Below, one piece after another: positions 1-7,222 of a DNA stretch of 14,835 nt. Within the stretch, counting starts at the first letter, position 1. Each line of letters opens with the position of its first letter. Below the pieces are notes generated by a model that was not told where the DNA came from, did no database searches, and saw nothing but the letters and a program-made list of their open reading frames with translations. Both the position numbers and the translations under genes were made by a program. This DNA comes from an uncultured bacterium (GTDB lineage: Bacteria > Patescibacteria > Microgenomatia > Levybacterales > UBA12049): positions 1-14,835 of the forward strand of contig CAMPGJ010000013.1 of assembly GCA_946885425.1 (NCBI GenBank), given 5' to 3'.

Positions 1-929
1 ATTGAGACCAATTCTTTGAAACTGGTCTTTGGTTCCCAACCTAGTTCATTCTTTGCTTTGCTGTAATCACCAATAAGGTAATCTACTTCTGCGGGACGAA
101 GATGGGATGGGTGGTCAGATACTATGTGCTTCTGCCAGTCTTCGATGCCAGCTGCAGCAAAAGCAAGCTGGACAAATTCTTCAACACTGTGTGTCTCACC
201 AGTCGCAAGAACATAATCATCTGGCTTGTCCTGCTGAAGCATAAGCCACATACCTTCTACATAATCACCAGCAAAACCCCAATCACGCTTTGCATCCATG
301 TTCCCAAGTTCTAGCTTGTCTTGCTTACCAAGGCTAATACGTGCTACCGCATGGGAAATCTTACGAGTAACAAATTCAATACCTCGGCGTGGTGATTCAT
401 GATTGAATAGAATACCATTGCAAGCAAACATATCGTAACTTTCACGGTAATTAAGGGTCAGGTAATGTCCATATACTTTTGCTACTCCATAAGGGCTGCG
501 TGGATGAAATCTTGTTGTTTCTTTTTGTGGGGTTTCGACTACTTTACCAAACATCTCGCTAGATGAAGCCTGATAAAATTTAATATTCTTATTCACTGAA
601 CGAACAGCTTCTAATATTCTTGTTACACCAAGAGCTGTAAATTCACCAGTCAATACAGGCTGATCAAATGAAGCTTTAACGAAAGATTGAGCAGCCAGAT
701 TATAAACCTCATCAGGCTCTGATTTGAGTACTGCATCAGTCAATGAGCTCTGGTCTAAAAGGTCCGCAGATATAAGCTCAACCTTATCTTCCAAATGGCG
801 GATGTTCTCCATATTTGGAGTACTAAGACGTCTCACGGTTCCATATACTTTGTACCCTTTTGAAAGCAAAAGTTCTGCTAGATATGATCCATCTTGTCCT
901 GTGATACCAGTAATTAATGCTCGTTTCAT
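1..929 (-). CDS. gmd: GDP-mannose 4,6-dehydratase, 3' end cut by window edge
   Basis: Converts GDP-D-mannose to GDP-4-dehydro-6-deoxy-D-mannose, the precursor of GDP-D-rhamnose or GDP-L-fucose; cytoplasmic, NADP-dependent extended SDR. 309 codons are visible and the frame is open to base 3, so only the last residues are missing (family about 320-370). The Rossmann motif [14 protein letters not shown] is at residues 8-21, the catalytic S123/E125 region in ASSSEMFG, and Y147-x3-K151 in SPYGVAK. The family signatures [12 protein letters not shown] (180-191) and [12 protein letters not shown] (209-220) are specific for GMD rather than other sugar epimerases. ATG at 929 is chosen because MKRALITG begins the first beta strand. 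It is the last visible gene of the operon, directly downstream of its partner rmd, separated by a 69-base palindromic repeat. No Shine-Dalgarno is visible. Confidence 0.93.
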   Translation of the reverse strand, partial: MKRALITGITGQDGSYLAELLLSKGYKVYGTVRRLSTPNMENIRHLEDKVELISADLLDQSSLTDAVLKSEPDEVYNLAAQSFVKASFDQPVLTGEFTALGVTRILEAVRSVNKNIKFYQASSSEMFGKVVETPQKETTRFHPRSPYGVAKVYGHYLTLNYRESYDMFACNGILFNHESPRRGIEFVTRKISHAVARISLGKQDKLELGNMDAKRDWGFAGDYVEGMWLMLQQDKPDDYVLATGETHSVEEFVQLAFAAAGIEDWQKHIVSDHPSHLRPAEVDYLIGDYSKAKNELGWEPKTSFKELVS

Positions 930-937
930 AAATATTA

Positions 938-1006
938 GTCATTCTGGAGCAAGCGATAGAATCCCCCCAGGAGATCCTATCAAGGTCCTTGCCTTTCCAG
1001 GATGAC
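938..1006. repeat. Imperfect palindromic repeat, GTCATTCTGG family, copy 1
   Basis: Fills the gap between the rmd stop and the gmd start. The left arm begins GTCATTCTGGAG followed by GCGATAGAATC; the right arm reads GATCCTATC and ends CCAGGATGAC, so outer and inner arms pair with one mismatch or wobble each. The same arrangement recurs at 1981-2052 and 13864-13957 in the same orientation relative to the genes. It could be a mobile REP/MITE-like element and may fold in the mRNA; function is unknown. Confidence 0.8.
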
Positions 1007-1019
1007 GATAAATAATATT

Positions 1020-1979
1020 CTATACTACCGATCTCCAATAGTCTAGTATGTCTTGCAATGATTTTTCCAAAGGAACTGTTGGTTCCCATCCAGTTGCAGA
1101 TTTGAACTTGGATGCATCACAACGAAGGTCAGGGATATCACTTGGACGGAAAAGACTCTCATCAGATTCAATAGAAATAGGAACTCGAGCCAATGCAATA
1201 AGCTTTTCTAGTACATCACCAATCTTATGTGACACTCCTGTTCCAAGATTATATGCTTCTCCATTCTCGCATTTTTCAGCAGCCAAAATATATGCTCGCA
1301 TCATATCGCTAATATCAGTAAAATCTCTTTTAGCCTCTAAATTACCTACCTTCATTATTGGTTCCTGCAAACCCTTTTCTATCTCAGCAATTTGTTTAGC
1401 AAAACGGGAGATAGAAATACTTGCCGGCAAACGTGATCCGATATGATTGAATGGACGCAAACGAACTATTGGTAAGTTATATGAGAGGAAATAACACAGA
1501 CCTAAATAATCCTGTGTGATCTTGGAAACAGCATAAGGATTGTCAGGAGTAAATGGGACATCTTCATTGATTGGCAAATTTTTCGGATCCACCAGCCCGT
1601 ATGCATGCGCTGATGAAACGACAATTATTTTTGTGTTTATCAAATTGTTATTACGTACAGCCTCCAACATATTTATTTGCGCTGTTGAATTGTTAGAAAT
1701 AAACTCAGCTGGCTTATCAAAACTATCCCCGACAAATGTTGACGCAGCCAGATGAAAAATGACCTCAGGTTCTACTTCCGCAATAACCCTATTTATTTCT
1801 GGAGCATCAAGAAGATTTACTTTCTGAAGAGTGACTCTGTCTTTAATGGTTTCAATATTTTGTAGATGACGGTCTGAGGCATGAATACCAAAAACTTCCC
1901 ACGCACCTTGCTCAACTAATAATTCTGCTAAATGGCTTCCCGCAAAACCCGTAATACCAGTGATAAGTGCTTTTTTCAT
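1020..1979 (-). CDS. rmd: GDP-6-deoxy-D-mannose reductase (NAD-dependent epimerase/dehydratase family)
   Basis: Likely reduces GDP-4-dehydro-6-deoxy-D-mannose, the product of the adjacent gmd, to GDP-D-rhamnose. It is a full-length extended SDR of 319 residues. Visible motifs from the ATG at 1979 are GITGFAGSHLAELL near the N terminus, the SSAHAYG strand, and Y149-x3-K153 in NPYAVSK. Diagnostic for Rmd are RPFNHIG, a GNLEAKRDFTDI block and the C-terminal TGWEPTVPLEKSL...YW. A second in-frame ATG at 1985 exists, but it lies inside the palindromic repeat and would only add Met-Thr before MKKALITG, so 1979 is preferred. Neither start has a Shine-Dalgarno. The stop is TAG. A fucose synthase (GMER) is less likely because the motifs match the RMD subgroup, but the exact product is inferred from sequence and the gmd neighbour. 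Confidence 0.85.
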   Translation of the reverse strand: MKKALITGITGFAGSHLAELLVEQGAWEVFGIHASDRHLQNIETIKDRVTLQKVNLLDAPEINRVIAEVEPEVIFHLAASTFVGDSFDKPAEFISNNSTAQINMLEAVRNNNLINTKIIVVSSAHAYGLVDPKNLPINEDVPFTPDNPYAVSKITQDYLGLCYFLSYNLPIVRLRPFNHIGSRLPASISISRFAKQIAEIEKGLQEPIMKVGNLEAKRDFTDISDMMRAYILAAEKCENGEAYNLGTGVSHKIGDVLEKLIALARVPISIESDESLFRPSDIPDLRCDASKFKSATGWEPTVPLEKSLQDILDYWRSVV

Positions 1980-1980
1980 A

Positions 1981-2052
1981 GTCATTCTGGAGCGAAGCGA
2001 TAGAATCTCCTCAAGAGGATCCTATCAGCCATTGCATGGCTTCCAGGATGAC
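1981..2052. repeat. Imperfect palindromic repeat, GTCATTCTGG family, copy 2
   Basis: Sits between the ugd stop and the rmd start, leaving only one base to the rmd ATG and 7 to the ugd stop. The left arm is GTCATTCTGGAGCGAAGCGA and continues to TAGAATC; the right arm has GATCCTATC and ends TTCCAGGATGAC. It has the same order and orientation as the copy at 938-1006. Its first bases create a spurious ATG (1985) in frame with rmd. Confidence 0.8.
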
Positions 2053-2059
2053 TTTACTA

Positions 2060-3388
2060 CTATCTTCCTACTCCCAAATAGGTAAACCCTAACTCTCTCG
2101 CTTCCTCCGGCTCGTATATATTGCGTCCGTCGATGAGTTTAGGAGTCCTCATAAGCTTTTTTACTTTCTCTAAATCGAGCTGACGAAATTCATTCCATTC
2201 TGTCATAACAATAAGGACATCAGCACCTTCTGCTGCTTCATACGCGTTAGACATATAGGTGAGATTATCCTTGTATCCACGCTTCACGTTATCCATAGCA
2301 ATTGGATCATATACCTTTATGGTAAGATTTTTTTCCTTCCCATCTGCAATAAGTTCATCAATTACGCGAAGTGCAGGAGCAAAACGTATATCATCAGTAT
2401 CAGGTTTGAAAGCAAGCCCAAGAATACCAATAGTTTTATCTGTGTAATCTCCACCCAGTAGCTCTTCTGCTTTTTTAACGATACCTGCCATTGCCTGATC
2501 ATTGATTGCCTCAACCTCATCCAGAAGATCGAAAGAATATCCATTCTCCTTTGAGATAGCAATCAATGCCTTCACGTCTTTAGGAAAACAACTACCGCCA
2601 TACCCTGCACCAGCATTAAGAAAAGCCATACCGATACGCTTATCAGAACCAACTGCGTCAAGAACCCGCGGGCCATCTGCTCCCACTTTTTCAGAAAGCT
2701 GCGCAATAGCATTGGCAAAGGAAATCTTAGTAGCAAGAAATGCGTTTGAGGCATATTTGATCATCTCAGCAGTTTCTATATTTGTGAGAACATAATTACC
2801 TTGTAAATTTACATCCGGTGTCGAGATAGGCTTATGCAGCTCAATTAATGTATCTTTTGCTCGCTTTGTCTCAGAACCGATGACTATTCTATCTGGGCGA
2901 AGTGTATCAGAAATAGCTTGTCCTTCCCGTAAGAATTCCGGTACAGATGCAATATCAAATTTAGCATCTGCTGATTTTGCTTTATCAACAATTTCCTGCA
3001 CTTTTCTGTTTGTCCCGACAGGAACAGTACTTTTTGTGATAACAACAGTATACCCATCCAAATTCTCGCCCACTTTCTTCGCTACATCAAAAACAACAGA
3101 TAAATCTGCTTCTCCACTTGGCAAAGGAGGTGTTCCAACAGCAATAAAGACAACTTCTGATTCAGCAATCGCTGGAGAATATTCCATGGTGAATAGCAAC
3201 CTTTCAGCGTCTACATTTCTTTTTACCAGTTCTTCAAGCCCAGGTTCATAAATAGGAATAATTCCTTTTTTAAGGTTATTAACTTTTTCAGGAGTGTGTC
3301 CTATTACCCAAACTTTATTCCCCAAATCAGCAAATACCGCTGCTGTAACAAGACCTACATAACCGTGCCCAATAAATGTAATTGTCAT
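2060..3388 (-). CDS. ugd: UDP-glucose 6-dehydrogenase
   Basis: Oxidises UDP-glucose twice to UDP-glucuronate with NAD+, feeding acidic sugars into surface polysaccharide. It has 442 residues, the usual length of the bacterial UGD/nucleotide-sugar dehydrogenase family. The N-terminal Rossmann domain shows GHGYVGLVTAAVFA (7-20) and VGTPP (84-88). The central helix carries K211 in IETAEMIKYASNA. The catalytic nucleophile is C267 in AGYGGSCFPKD, followed by the C-terminal UDP-binding domain with GLAFKPDTDDIR (324-335) and DGRNIY (420-425). The ATG overlaps the TGA of the upstream RmlD-like gene in an ATGA, so translation is probably coupled. A UDP-N-acetyl-mannosamine dehydrogenase is less likely given the GLAFKPDTDDIR and DGRN motifs. 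Confidence 0.93.
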   Translation of the reverse strand: MTITFIGHGYVGLVTAAVFADLGNKVWVIGHTPEKVNNLKKGIIPIYEPGLEELVKRNVDAERLLFTMEYSPAIAESEVVFIAVGTPPLPSGEADLSVVFDVAKKVGENLDGYTVVITKSTVPVGTNRKVQEIVDKAKSADAKFDIASVPEFLREGQAISDTLRPDRIVIGSETKRAKDTLIELHKPISTPDVNLQGNYVLTNIETAEMIKYASNAFLATKISFANAIAQLSEKVGADGPRVLDAVGSDKRIGMAFLNAGAGYGGSCFPKDVKALIAISKENGYSFDLLDEVEAINDQAMAGIVKKAEELLGGDYTDKTIGILGLAFKPDTDDIRFAPALRVIDELIADGKEKNLTIKVYDPIAMDNVKRGYKDNLTYMSNAYEAAEGADVLIVMTEWNEFRQLDLEKVKKLMRTPKLIDGRNIYEPEEARELGFTYLGVGR

Positions 3389-4260
3389 AATTCGTTTAGT
3401 CCTTCCTCAAATGTTCGCATTTGAACACTGAGCTTATGTATTTTATCATTGTTCAACTTTAAATTAAAGGGTCTCTCTGCTCTTCCTTTGAAAAATTGCT
3501 CACGAGTTGTTTCACTAATCAACGATTTATCCAGGTCAAACTTCTCAGCTATCAACATCGCAGCATCATAAGGACTCAGGCATTGATCGCCAACAACATG
3601 ATAGATTCCTGTAGATTCCGTTACAATAAGTTTATCCAGAGCATAGGCAATATCATCAATAAATGTCGGCATAAACATATGATCTGTGACACCTACAACC
3701 TGTTGCTTATTTTCGAGGCGTTCTCTAATAGCCTTAACAAAATCTTTCTTTACATCAAATTTTTTACGGTATGGATAACTTATCCTTACAATAAGAAATG
3801 GTAAACCGGAATTTTTTACAACTTCCTCACCCCGGAATTTTGTTTCTGCATACCAATTAAGCGGATGGGCAGGATCATCTTCTGCATACCCATGTTCAGG
3901 AACATTTTTACCATCAAAAACAAAATCTGTTGATATATAAATAATCTTCTTATTTGTCGGGCGGCATGCGTCAACAACATTCCGGGTTCCTCCAACATTG
4001 ATCTTAAAAGCAGGGCCCTCTTCTCCCAATGGTTTATCCTGTTCACAGCCATCAACATCTGCTTTAGCAGCCAAATGAAGCACTATTTGGTGATCAGTAT
4101 CACTTCTGAGAATTTCCAGTGTTTCAGGATTCGTAATATCAACTCCAGTATCATAACTCAAATCCTGAAAGGAATATTTGTCATTTAGCAGTTCCTTAAT
4201 TCGGGAACCAACCAAACCTGATGAACCAGTAGCAAATACTTTTATTTTATTATTAATCAT
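3385..4260 (-). CDS. RmlD-like dTDP-4-dehydrorhamnose reductase family protein
   Basis: An NAD(P)-dependent sugar-nucleotide reductase of the RmlD substrate-binding family, 291 residues (family about 280-300). Seen: TGSSGLVGSRI near residues 11-21, LHLAAKADVDGCE (61-73), STDFVFDG (110-117), and Y137-x3-K141 in NWYAETK. In rml operons this enzyme reduces dTDP-4-dehydro-L-rhamnose to dTDP-L-rhamnose. Here rmlA and rmlB are just upstream in the operon, but no rmlC is present in the window, so the substrate could instead be the unepimerised dTDP-4-keto-6-deoxyglucose; this is inference. Its TGA stop overlaps the ugd start by four bases (ATGA). The start is preceded at once by an AT-rich inverted repeat followed by TTTTAT and no Shine-Dalgarno. 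I withhold the symbol rmlD because the family also contains reductases of other specificity. Confidence 0.85.
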   Translation of the reverse strand: MINNKIKVFATGSSGLVGSRIKELLNDKYSFQDLSYDTGVDITNPETLEILRSDTDHQIVLHLAAKADVDGCEQDKPLGEEGPAFKINVGGTRNVVDACRPTNKKIIYISTDFVFDGKNVPEHGYAEDDPAHPLNWYAETKFRGEEVVKNSGLPFLIVRISYPYRKKFDVKKDFVKAIRERLENKQQVVGVTDHMFMPTFIDDIAYALDKLIVTESTGIYHVVGDQCLSPYDAAMLIAEKFDLDKSLISETTREQFFKGRAERPFNLKLNNDKIHKLSVQMRTFEEGLNEL

Positions 4261-4266
4261 ATAAAA

Positions 4267-4348
4267 GATTGTCCATTTTCCATTTATTTAAAATGTCCAA
4301 TTTAGAAATGGACAATCAATGGCAAATGGTAAATGGCCAATGGAAAAT
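4267..4348. repeat. AT-rich inverted repeat with ATGG/CCAT words before the RmlD-like gene
   Basis: A 12-base perfect inverted repeat (GATTGTCCATTT at 4267-4278, AAATGGACAATC at 4306-4317) overlaps a second one (ATTTTCCATT at 4275-4284, AATGGAAAAT at 4339-4348), so two alternative hairpins exclude each other. The rest is built of AATGG-like words. In the minus-strand transcript the first hairpin is followed by TTTTAT and then the ATG at 4260. It could attenuate or merely be low-complexity filler. Confidence 0.7.
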
Positions 4349-4358
4349 AATTTAATTC

Positions 4359-4886
4359 CTAAACTTTCCCTTCTTTCTTCATTTTATCCAACAATAGCAG
4401 TGATGCCACATTAGAAACTACATCTATCTCTCCTTCTTCTACTTTTCTCATTACTTCCTCAAAGGGAAGTTTTACTGTCTCTATATCTTCATCATCATCA
4501 GGTGCTGACTCACCTTCTGTAAGATCTGTTGCAAGAAAAAGGTGGTTTTTCCCAACCATATTGGCCGACTGCTGCCAGGTCATTAGATGTTTCAAATTAC
4601 CAGACTGCAATCCGGTTTCTTCCTGGAGCTCCCTCTTGGCAGCTTCATATGGGTCTTCGTCCTCATCCATTTGCCCCGCCACGATTTCGAGAGCTGTCTT
4701 TTGCAAAGCATCACGATATTGAGAAACCATATACAACTCATTGCGTTCCGAGAGAGGAAGAATCAGAACTACATCCCGACGTATGATTATATCCTTTGTA
4801 AATTGCTTACCTTTATGCTCAACTTCAACCTGATCAATACTGAAGAATTTAGATTTAAAGATAGTTTTGGAGCTATTATCTGCCAT
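4359..4886 (-). CDS. NUDIX hydrolase, ADP-ribose pyrophosphatase-like
   Basis: Hydrolyses a nucleoside diphosphate linked to another moiety; the closest general type is ADP-ribose or nucleotide-sugar pyrophosphatase, but the substrate cannot be told from sequence. The protein is 175 residues from ATG 4886. A full Nudix box runs from G71 to L93 (G-x5-E-x7-REL-x-EE-x-G-L), preceded by ALEIVAG, typical of the NudF/ADPRP subgroup. The frame stays open further upstream, but that stretch lies wholly inside rmlB, and the chosen ATG gives an ATGGCAGATAA overlap (11 bases) with the rmlB stop. It sits in the operon between rmlB and the RmlD-like gene, in the position where rmlC often lies. Role inferred: housekeeping of nucleotide sugars or NAD metabolites. 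The C-terminal region is acidic (DDDED near 130). Confidence 0.85.
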   Translation of the reverse strand: MADNSSKTIFKSKFFSIDQVEVEHKGKQFTKDIIIRRDVVLILPLSERNELYMVSQYRDALQKTALEIVAGQMDEDEDPYEAAKRELQEETGLQSGNLKHLMTWQQSANMVGKNHLFLATDLTEGESAPDDDEDIETVKLPFEEVMRKVEEGEIDVVSNVASLLLLDKMKKEGKV

Positions 4887-5886
4887 ACTGCTCTTCGTAA
4901 TATTGTTTATATACTCCGGATTTGATATTTTTCCACCATTCTTGGTTTTCTTTGTACCATGCAACAGTCTTTTCCAGCCATTCATCAAAATTATGTTGAG
5001 GCGCCCATCCCAGCTCATCTTTTATCTTTGTCCAATCCACATCATACTTTCTATCATGACCTGGACGATCTTTTACAAATTCGATAAAACTCTCATCTTT
5101 TCCTAAAAGCTTTAATAACTTTTTAGCTATTTCCAAATTTGAATAAAGCTCTGTCATTCCGCCTACCAGGTATGTTTCACCAACTTTTCCTTTCTGAAGT
5201 ACCGCATCAATTGCCCGACAATGATCTTCAACATAGAGCCAATCCCGCACATATAATCCATCACCATATACCGGTATTTTTTTGTCTTCCAAAACATTTG
5301 TTATTGCCAAAGGAATAAATTTTTCAGGAAAATGGTAGGGGCCAAAATTATTTGAACAATTAGTTATTGTTACTGGAAGTCCGTAGGTTGTATGATACGC
5401 TCTTACCAAATGATCAGATCCCGCTTTACTTGCTGCATAAGGACTTCTGGGGTCATAGTTTGTAAGTTCATTAAATTTATTCTTATCATCTAAATCAAGA
5501 CTGCCAAACACTTCATCTGTGGAAATATGGTGAAATCGTTTAACCTGGTGTTTTAATGCAGCATCCAAAAGAACCTGTGTCCCCATTACGTTTGTAATAA
5601 CAAAAACTGCAGGCCCCGTAATGGATCTATCGACATGAGTCTCAGCGGCAAAATGTACAACTATGTCAACACCTTCCATTGCCGCATCAACAGCTTGAGG
5701 ATCACAAATATCACCATTAATAAATGCATAGTTTTCGTTCTCTTCAACGTCCTTGAGGTTTTCCAAATTACCAGCGTACGTCAGCTTATCAAAATTGATA
5801 ACATGATCTGCAGGATAATTTTTCATCCAATAGAGGATGAAGTTAGACCCAATAAAACCAGCACCACCTGTTACTAAAAGTTTCAT
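4876..5886 (-). CDS. rmlB: dTDP-glucose 4,6-dehydratase
   Basis: Converts dTDP-D-glucose, made by the upstream rmlA, to dTDP-4-dehydro-6-deoxy-D-glucose using bound NAD+. It has 336 residues from ATG 5886, the normal family length. Motifs: TGGAGFIGSNF (6-16), DKLTYAGNLENL (33-44), HFAAETHVDRSI (78-89), catalytic T123-D124-E125 in STDEVFG, and Y150-x3-K154 in SPYAASK. RPGHDRKY (274-281) is the RmlB-specific C-terminal signature. An upstream in-frame ATG at 5931 is rejected because its 15 extra residues (LDTFDTLDTF-like) are a translation of the GTATCAA tandem repeats. No Shine-Dalgarno precedes the ATG; a run of seven T and AATATG comes directly after an inverted repeat. It overlaps the NUDIX gene downstream by 11 bases. 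Confidence 0.95.
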   Translation of the reverse strand: MKLLVTGGAGFIGSNFILYWMKNYPADHVINFDKLTYAGNLENLKDVEENENYAFINGDICDPQAVDAAMEGVDIVVHFAAETHVDRSITGPAVFVITNVMGTQVLLDAALKHQVKRFHHISTDEVFGSLDLDDKNKFNELTNYDPRSPYAASKAGSDHLVRAYHTTYGLPVTITNCSNNFGPYHFPEKFIPLAITNVLEDKKIPVYGDGLYVRDWLYVEDHCRAIDAVLQKGKVGETYLVGGMTELYSNLEIAKKLLKLLGKDESFIEFVKDRPGHDRKYDVDWTKIKDELGWAPQHNFDEWLEKTVAWYKENQEWWKNIKSGVYKQYYEEQYGR

Positions 5887-5895
5887 ATTAAAAAA

Positions 5896-5971
5896 AGTAT
5901 CAAGGGTATCAAATGTATCAAGGGCAACCAAAGGACAAATGCGTTCTAAAGCTTTTGATACTTTTGATACT
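5896..5971. repeat. GTATCAA tandem/inverted repeat between rmlA and rmlB
   Basis: Arms of 17 bases, AGTATCAAGGGTATCAA (5896-5912) and TTGATACTTTTGATACT (5955-5971), match at 15 of 17 positions as an inverted repeat. An extra GTATCAA lies at 5915-5921, so the heptamer occurs three times forward and twice reversed. On the minus strand the distal arm is followed by seven T just before the rmlB ATG. It could be an attenuator or terminator-like hairpin, or clustered protein-binding sites. Confidence 0.65.
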
Positions 5972-5976
5972 CTTCT

Positions 5977-6702
5977 TTATTTCCACTCCCCGCTTTTCAT
6001 CTTTTCAGCAATTAAGTTACCCACTCTTAAGAGCGAGTCAAACGTCCCAGCATCTTCCCACATACCTTCAATAATTTCTACCTTCAGCTCTTCTGTTTCC
6101 AAATATTTATTGATCGTTTCCGTGATTTCTATTTCTCCACGATCAGAGGGTGTGATTGATTTTGCAAAAGCAGAAACTCTATTGTCGCAAATATACATCC
6201 CTGTCATCGCATAGTTGCTCTTCGGTTCTTCCGGTTTTTCTACAATAGATAAAACATTTTTATTTTCATCAAACTCAATGACTCCATAGCGCTGTGGATC
6301 CGGTACTTCTTTTGCAAAAACAGTTGCTCCACCTTTAAAGTTCTTGACCTGTTCTGAAAAATTTTGCTCAAAAATATTATCCCCCAAAATCATTGCTACA
6401 TTATCGTCTTCAATAAAATTTTCACCAATGATGAAAGCTTCTGATAGCCCTTTGGGCTGTTCCTGGATCTCATATGTAAATTTCGCGCCGAAATCCCGAC
6501 CAGATCCCAAGAGATTCAGAAAATGCCCAGCATATTCTGGAGAGATAATAATTAAAATTTCAGTAATACCCGCTTTTACAAGAGTTTCAATAGGATAAAA
6601 AATCATCGGTTTATTATAAACCGGCAGCAACTGCTTTGAAGTTATTTTAGTTAACGGCCGGAGGCGAGTAGCACTTCCCCCAGCTAATATAATCCCTTTC
6701 AT
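5977..6702 (-). CDS. rmlA: Glucose-1-phosphate thymidylyltransferase, short form
   Basis: Makes dTDP-glucose from glucose-1-phosphate and dTTP; first step of the dTDP-sugar pathway and first gene of the operon. At 241 residues it is shorter than enterobacterial RmlA (about 290), lacking the C-terminal part that in those enzymes forms the allosteric dTDP-rhamnose site; short forms are common in other bacteria and archaea. Motifs: LAGGSATRLRPLT (6-18) for nucleotide binding, SKQLLPVYNKPMI (22-34), GDN at 107-109 for metal binding, VEKPEEP (154-160) and WEDAGTFDSLL (215-225). The ATG at 6702 starts MKGIILAGG. There is no Shine-Dalgarno, but a -10-like TACAAT lies eight bases upstream, suggesting an almost leaderless mRNA. 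Confidence 0.93.
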   Translation of the reverse strand: MKGIILAGGSATRLRPLTKITSKQLLPVYNKPMIFYPIETLVKAGITEILIIISPEYAGHFLNLLGSGRDFGAKFTYEIQEQPKGLSEAFIIGENFIEDDNVAMILGDNIFEQNFSEQVKNFKGGATVFAKEVPDPQRYGVIEFDENKNVLSIVEKPEEPKSNYAMTGMYICDNRVSAFAKSITPSDRGEIEITETINKYLETEELKVEIIEGMWEDAGTFDSLLRVGNLIAEKMKSGEWK

Positions 6703-6710
6703 ACTCTATA

Positions 6711-6737
6711 ATTGTACCATAAAGATCATTTTTGCAA
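6711..6737 (-). promoter_or_regulatory. Candidate promoter of the sugar-nucleotide operon
   Basis: On the minus strand TACAAT (6711-6716, 5 of 6 to TATAAT) is preceded after 15 bases by TTGCAA (6732-6737, 4 of 6 to TTGACA); the spacer is short. The hexamer lies 8 bases before the rmlA ATG, so transcription would start at or next to the start codon. Confidence 0.45.
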
Positions 6738-6826
6738 AGCCGCGTTTGACGCCTTCCCGTGCTATGCCGCCGAAAGTTAGTGAAGATGAAACACCGGATT
6801 CCAAAAGGGGTATAAAATCAAGCCGC

Positions 6827-7117
6827 CTATACACTAAAAACAAAAAGGGAAACGACGAGTCCTAGGCTTCCCATGAGGACATATTCTGTAACAATCTTAG
6901 CATTTAGATGATGATGAATATACTGATGCAACAGAGCCCAGAACATATAAAAGAATGTTGTAATAAACATAGCCATCATTTGCAAATGTTTATCATAAGC
7001 GACTCCAAGCACCAACCCTAACCCCAGCAATTGTATCGCGACAAACGAACTGTAAAACCAGATGTGTTTTTTTATATTTGATTCAACTTTTGCTTCTACT
7101 TTTTCTAATCTATCCAT
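6827..7117 (-). CDS. Small three-helix membrane protein of unknown function
   Basis: A 96-residue protein I do not recognise. An amphipathic, charged N terminus (MDRLEKVEAKVESNIKKH) is followed by three hydrophobic segments at about 19-41, 45-66 and 76-95. The loop between helices 2 and 3 holds a histidine cluster, HQYIHHHLNAK (64-74). A good Shine-Dalgarno-like GAGGG lies six bases before the ATG, unlike most neighbours. It lies between the CAP-domain gene and rmlA with about 105 and 124 bases of noncoding sequence on either side, so it may be its own unit. The histidines could bind metal, but nothing else supports a function. Confidence 0.75.
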   Translation of the reverse strand: MDRLEKVEAKVESNIKKHIWFYSSFVAIQLLGLGLVLGVAYDKHLQMMAMFITTFFYMFWALLHQYIHHHLNAKIVTEYVLMGSLGLVVSLFVFSV

Positions 7118-7123
7118 ATATAA

Positions 7124-7128
7124 CCCTC
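7124..7128 (-). promoter_or_regulatory. Ribosome binding site of the three-helix membrane protein
   Basis: GAGGG on the minus strand, six bases before the ATG at 7117. One of the few clear Shine-Dalgarno-like sequences in the window, supporting that start. Confidence 0.55.
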
Positions 7129-7220
7129 GTTTAGCGTCAAACGGTTACGAAACCCGTATCGTTTAGCGTCTTACGTCATTTGGCTCTCTTACGAAAATCG
7201 TTACCGTACGACGAATGACG
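7127..7220. repeat. Intergenic direct and inverted short repeats
   Basis: TCGTTTAGCGTC occurs twice (7127-7138 and 7159-7170, period 32). CGTCATT (7174-7180) is inverted as AATGACG (7214-7220), and ACGA/TCGT flank three bases at 7191-7201. Words such as GGTTACGAAA and CGTTACCGTACG make the gap unusually CpG-rich for the region. No gene is seen in it. Confidence 0.5.
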
Positions 7221-7222
7221 AA

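Noticed and set aside
102..314. Plus-strand open frame of 70 codons
   Set aside because: Antisense to gmd, whose motifs are unmistakable on the other strand; no recognisable protein features. The same applies to the other open frames lying opposite the sugar-nucleotide genes.
823..1089. Minus-strand open frame spanning the gmd-rmd gap
   Set aside because: Overlaps both genes and the palindromic repeat in a different frame; no protein-like composition.
4887..5018. N-terminal extension of the NUDIX protein by 44 residues
   Set aside because: Lies entirely inside the end of rmlB; the NUDIX family fold begins after ATG 4886.
5887..5931. N-terminal extension of RmlB by 15 residues
   Set aside because: It is a translation of GTATCAA tandem repeats; MKLLVTGGAGFIG is the normal family start.
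7127..7170. Possible CRISPR repeat
   Set aside because: Only two copies of a 12-base word, no regular spacers and no cas genes.
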